The notes beneath the pieces are model-generated. The model worked only from the letters and a program-made list of their open reading frames with translations, ran no database searches and was not told the origin of the DNA. Made by a program: the position numbers and the translations under genes. DNA of 64,000 bases from Phoronis australis (lineage: Eukaryota > Phoronida > Phoronidae), in NCBI GenBank assembly GCA_002633005.1, contig NMRA01000539.1, forward strand, positions 34,559 through 98,558. Direction: 5' to 3'. This document shows positions 61,280 to 64,000 of the stretch, piece by piece; the first letter of the stretch is position 1, and each line of letters opens with the position of its first letter.

Positions 61280-63323
61280 TTAGCTGGGGTGAGTATTACC
61301 AGGATGTTTAGACTTCATGTGCCAGTTGAGTGCCGCTTTTTGACGACACTGATAACCGCATAGATAACACACGATTGGCTTGTAGCCCGTGTGAATTCTC
61401 GTGTGCACCTCCAACGCGTATGACGTATTAAACCGTTTATCACATCCCTCCCACTGGCAGGCATGGATGCGGTGGTTCAAATGAACACATGACACGTGAA
61501 GACTCAACAGCGTGCTGCGCCCAGCGGTGTACGTACACCCTTCATATGTGCACTTGTGTAGTTTCTTCTCCCGTTTCGGTCGAACAAGCGCACTCGGCTG
61601 ATGTTTCCTCATGTGGGTGAGGAGACCCGGTTTGGTGTAGAATTCACCACAAACCTCACAACCCACCAACTTCCCGATCTCGGCGTGCAGTATGTGGTTC
61701 TTCATTTGCTTCAAAGCTTTAGAAACACTCCCACAAGCTTTACATCTGTACTTCATTACCGTCCCCTCACTGTCACTTGGTGGAAGGTAAGTAGTTGATT
61801 CCACACTCTCAATTCTTTTCTTACTTTTTGAAGTTTCGTCGGTACTCTCTAGGACCACTTCGAGGTAAGGTTTAAACTTGATGTCACACAAAGACTTCTT
61901 CCTGTCATTCAGAACAAATCTCTCAGTTTTACTCACATAAGTAGACCGAGCTTTCCTCGGTTTCCGTGATCTCTTCACCGCACGTCGCTGCGATTGCTTC
62001 TTAATCCCAAGTTTCTTAGCCACAGTGCTAGATGTACCAGATGCACGGTCAACACTTCTCTCAGGATGTTCACTCAGGCTTTCATCCTCAGACTGCTCCA
62101 CAACACCTTCGATCTTCTCTTCCCCAACTACAACCCTCTCGAAATCCTCATCAGAATAATCGTCTGATAACTGATAATCTTCATCAGAAGTATCGTCCAA
62201 GGATCCAGTCTCGTATTCGTCATAACCTTCGCCATCAGATTGTTCTTCCATCCACACTTCTGTTTTGACTTTCATTCTCTTGCTCTCCTCATCATCTCCG
62301 CCACCATGCACCTCCATTGCTGACTCTGCACTATTTTCCAGGCCACAAACATCACCCTCTGAGTTAGCTGGTTGATTTTCACCTTCCACATCCATTTCGG
62401 CTTCCCTATTGGTTGACGCCCTATTGCACATAGCATCACCTGAAGAGGACCCTTCAAGATACCCCAGCTGCTTACCTTCAACTTCCCGAAGAGATTCCTG
62501 TACTGCAGTAGCCTCAGGAAATACTATTTCACCAGTAACAGCACCTCTGCTTGAATCCTCTTCTCCACCAAAGGCATTGATTTCAGTGGAGCCAGACCTC
62601 CCACTCGCCAACAATTTTCTGCCAGTTACTTTGCAGTTGGAAGAGTCTAGTAGGCCATTTCCAGAAGGAAACTTCGACTCCTGTTTGTCTCCCATTGATT
62701 CCTGGACTACAGCAACTTGAGGAAAAGCTATTTCACCAGTAACACGATTCCGTTCGGGATCCATTCCACAACTAGGATCAGAGGATGTGTTTGTACGGTT
62801 GTCTGTATCACCTCCTTTACTACGACAAGCCAACAATTCATTGTTTGTCCTTTCATTGCCAGAGGAGCGATCAATAGGACTCCTTAAGCAAAAAGATTTT
62901 AAATCCTGCTTTCTTCGACTAGTTTTTACAACTGCAGTAGCTTCAGGAAAAACAATTTCACCCGAAGCAAACCCTTTGGTCAACTCATTTCTGCCACTTG
63001 AACGCATCGGTGAATGTTCAACTTGTACATTTTCTGAAGTTGTCAAACTAACACCCTTCATGAAACAACCTTCACTGCGTCCTCTAAGTTTAGTATTGGA
63101 CTCTTGTTCCACTCTTGGGATAATTCTGGGACTAATCCGACCACCCACTGATTTAGACAATTGAACGTCCCTTTGGTCGTCACTGGCAACATACGGTTCA
63201 TTTTCACACGACAGGAAAAGGTCAAGATCAGCTCCATCTTCTGGCTGGATGAGGATTTTTGGCCGGATTGACGTTGAAAATACAATGTTCGAACACTTGT
63301 TACAGTTCTTGACAGCATAATAA
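61280..63323 (-). CDS. C2H2 zinc-finger protein, terminal coding exon (680 codons)
   Basis: This is probably a nuclear DNA-binding protein. Reading on the minus strand, the open frame runs from an acceptor (TTATATTTCAG, exon base 63323) to TAA at 61280–61282. There is no initiator Met at its head, so an upstream exon supplies the start. It begins YYAVKNCNKCSNIVF. Three ~70-residue repeats follow, headed GEIVFPEATAV, GEIAFPQVAVV and GEIVFPEATAV (codons near 62962, 62737 and 62533). Then come a long acidic stretch (SDEDYQLSDDYSDEDFE), a basic probable nuclear signal (QSQRRAVKRSRKPRKARS) and five C2H2 fingers at 61304–61744. Fingers 3 and 4 have C-x4-C spacing (GLI/ZIC-like). I do not recognise the orthologue. 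Confidence 0.9.
61304..61744 (-). other. Five C2H2 zinc fingers
   Basis: In order: CKACGSVSKALKQMKNHILH, CEVCGEFYTKPGLLTHMRKH, C-TYEG-C…H-VSCV-H, C-QWEG-C…H-TRI-H and C-YL-C…H-MKSK-H. A TGYKPIV linker, close to the classical TGEKP type, joins fingers 4 and 5. Confidence 0.95.
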
Positions 63324-64000
63324 CTGAAATATAAATAAAACGTATAAACAAGAGCAAAATCTTACAAAAACAGTGTAGTACTAACACACAACTGAAACAT
63401 GTATAGCAAGAATGCACCAATTTCAGACGAAATAATTGCGAAAATAGACCTATTCATTTTTCAATAATGGCTTGTGACAGTGCCAACATTTGTTTTCCAA
63501 ACTACACTCTGACAGTGGCTAATGTGCACAACTTGAACACAGATAGGCATTCAGTTACCTTATGTGGATACGAATGATGTCCACAATATCATATCCTAAA
63601 CTGGTTAAATTTTACCAAAGTTGTTTTTATCTAAACCATTATTACAAATTTAAAACAACAGTTTTGTAATGTAAATCACTCATTCGTGGCATTGAAATAT
63701 TGACATTTATGTTCATTACAGCAAGTTTTAAAACTCTTACAGGAAATAAATGCATGCCTTTTGTTGAAGAACTAACTTGCCAGTCAAGCCACTTGTCATA
63801 AGTTATAAAATCAGTCTAATTGTGTTTTTACCCGGGGAGTACTCTCATATGATAGAAGATTTACATGCAACATGGGGCTCAGAAGGGAGACTTTCATGAC
63901 CAGCTTCATAAAACAGGGTGTCATTCCTGATAAAATTACATCAGAACTCCTTTTCAGACAAAATTCCCAACAAAAGAGTTCTCTTTGGAAGTTTGGAACT
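63324..64000 (-). other. Upstream intron of the zinc-finger gene
   Basis: Begins (minus strand) with the acceptor at 63324–63325. No convincing upstream exon or start codon is seen before the window ends. Confidence 0.5.

Noticed and set aside
63160-63160. Methionine start of the zinc-finger frame
   Set aside because: The codon is TTG; the frame is open upstream to a splice acceptor, so this is not an initiation site.

Overview
This is animal nuclear DNA. It is AT-rich, its genes are split by GT–AG introns, and its non-coding DNA is full of minisatellites and short inverted-repeat elements. The encoded proteins look like those of a marine invertebrate, and an invertebrate deuterostome (echinoderm or hemichordate grade) fits best. 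I cannot name the species. Near-identical duplicated blocks either side of single N bases differ by roughly 0.7–2 %, the signature of unmerged alleles from a very heterozygous animal.

Three protein-coding genes are supported. (1) Bases 521–18171 (+) hold the 3' part of a kinesin-2 motor gene, KIF3B (sea urchin KRP95). Seventeen exons join in frame to give 641 codons, from the middle of the motor domain to the stop. The P-loop exons lie upstream of the window. (2) Bases 35916–54728 (+) hold a complete nine-exon, 378-codon gene for the PRAS40/AKT1S1 (fly Lobe) family. It has the Akt site and the mTORC1 site but an unusual Cys-containing N-terminus. (3) Bases 61280–63323 (−) are the last coding exon of a five-finger C2H2 zinc-finger protein. 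It is convergent with gene 2, and its first exon(s) lie beyond the visible coding sequence.

Between the genes lie about 17.7 kb (18172–35915) and 6.5 kb (54729–61279) with no recognised coding sequence. The first intron of gene 2 is 10.3 kb. These stretches hold transposon-like inverted-repeat elements (about 15.03–15.53, 20.96–21.31, 28.30–28.76, 38.31–38.81, 53.81–54.06 and 60.47–60.87 kb), a five-copy ~145-base tandem repeat at 58.56–59.33 kb and short tandem repeats.

Two observations stand out. First, three of the four single-N positions (8270, 12908, 25674) are flanked by near-identical copies. Two of these duplicate a symmetrical kinesin exon, so automatic gene prediction could produce a plausible but wrong protein with 31- and 37-residue repeats. 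Second, in the kinesin gene several introns begin with a tandem array whose unit appears to be copied from the preceding exon end plus its 5' splice site (after the exons ending at 729, 8998 and 12144, and more weakly 9899). This recurrent donor-seeded minisatellite pattern is the most unusual structural feature here. No functional link between the three genes is evident: kinesin-2 drives ciliary and vesicle transport, PRAS40 restrains mTORC1, and the zinc-finger protein is probably a nuclear DNA-binding factor.
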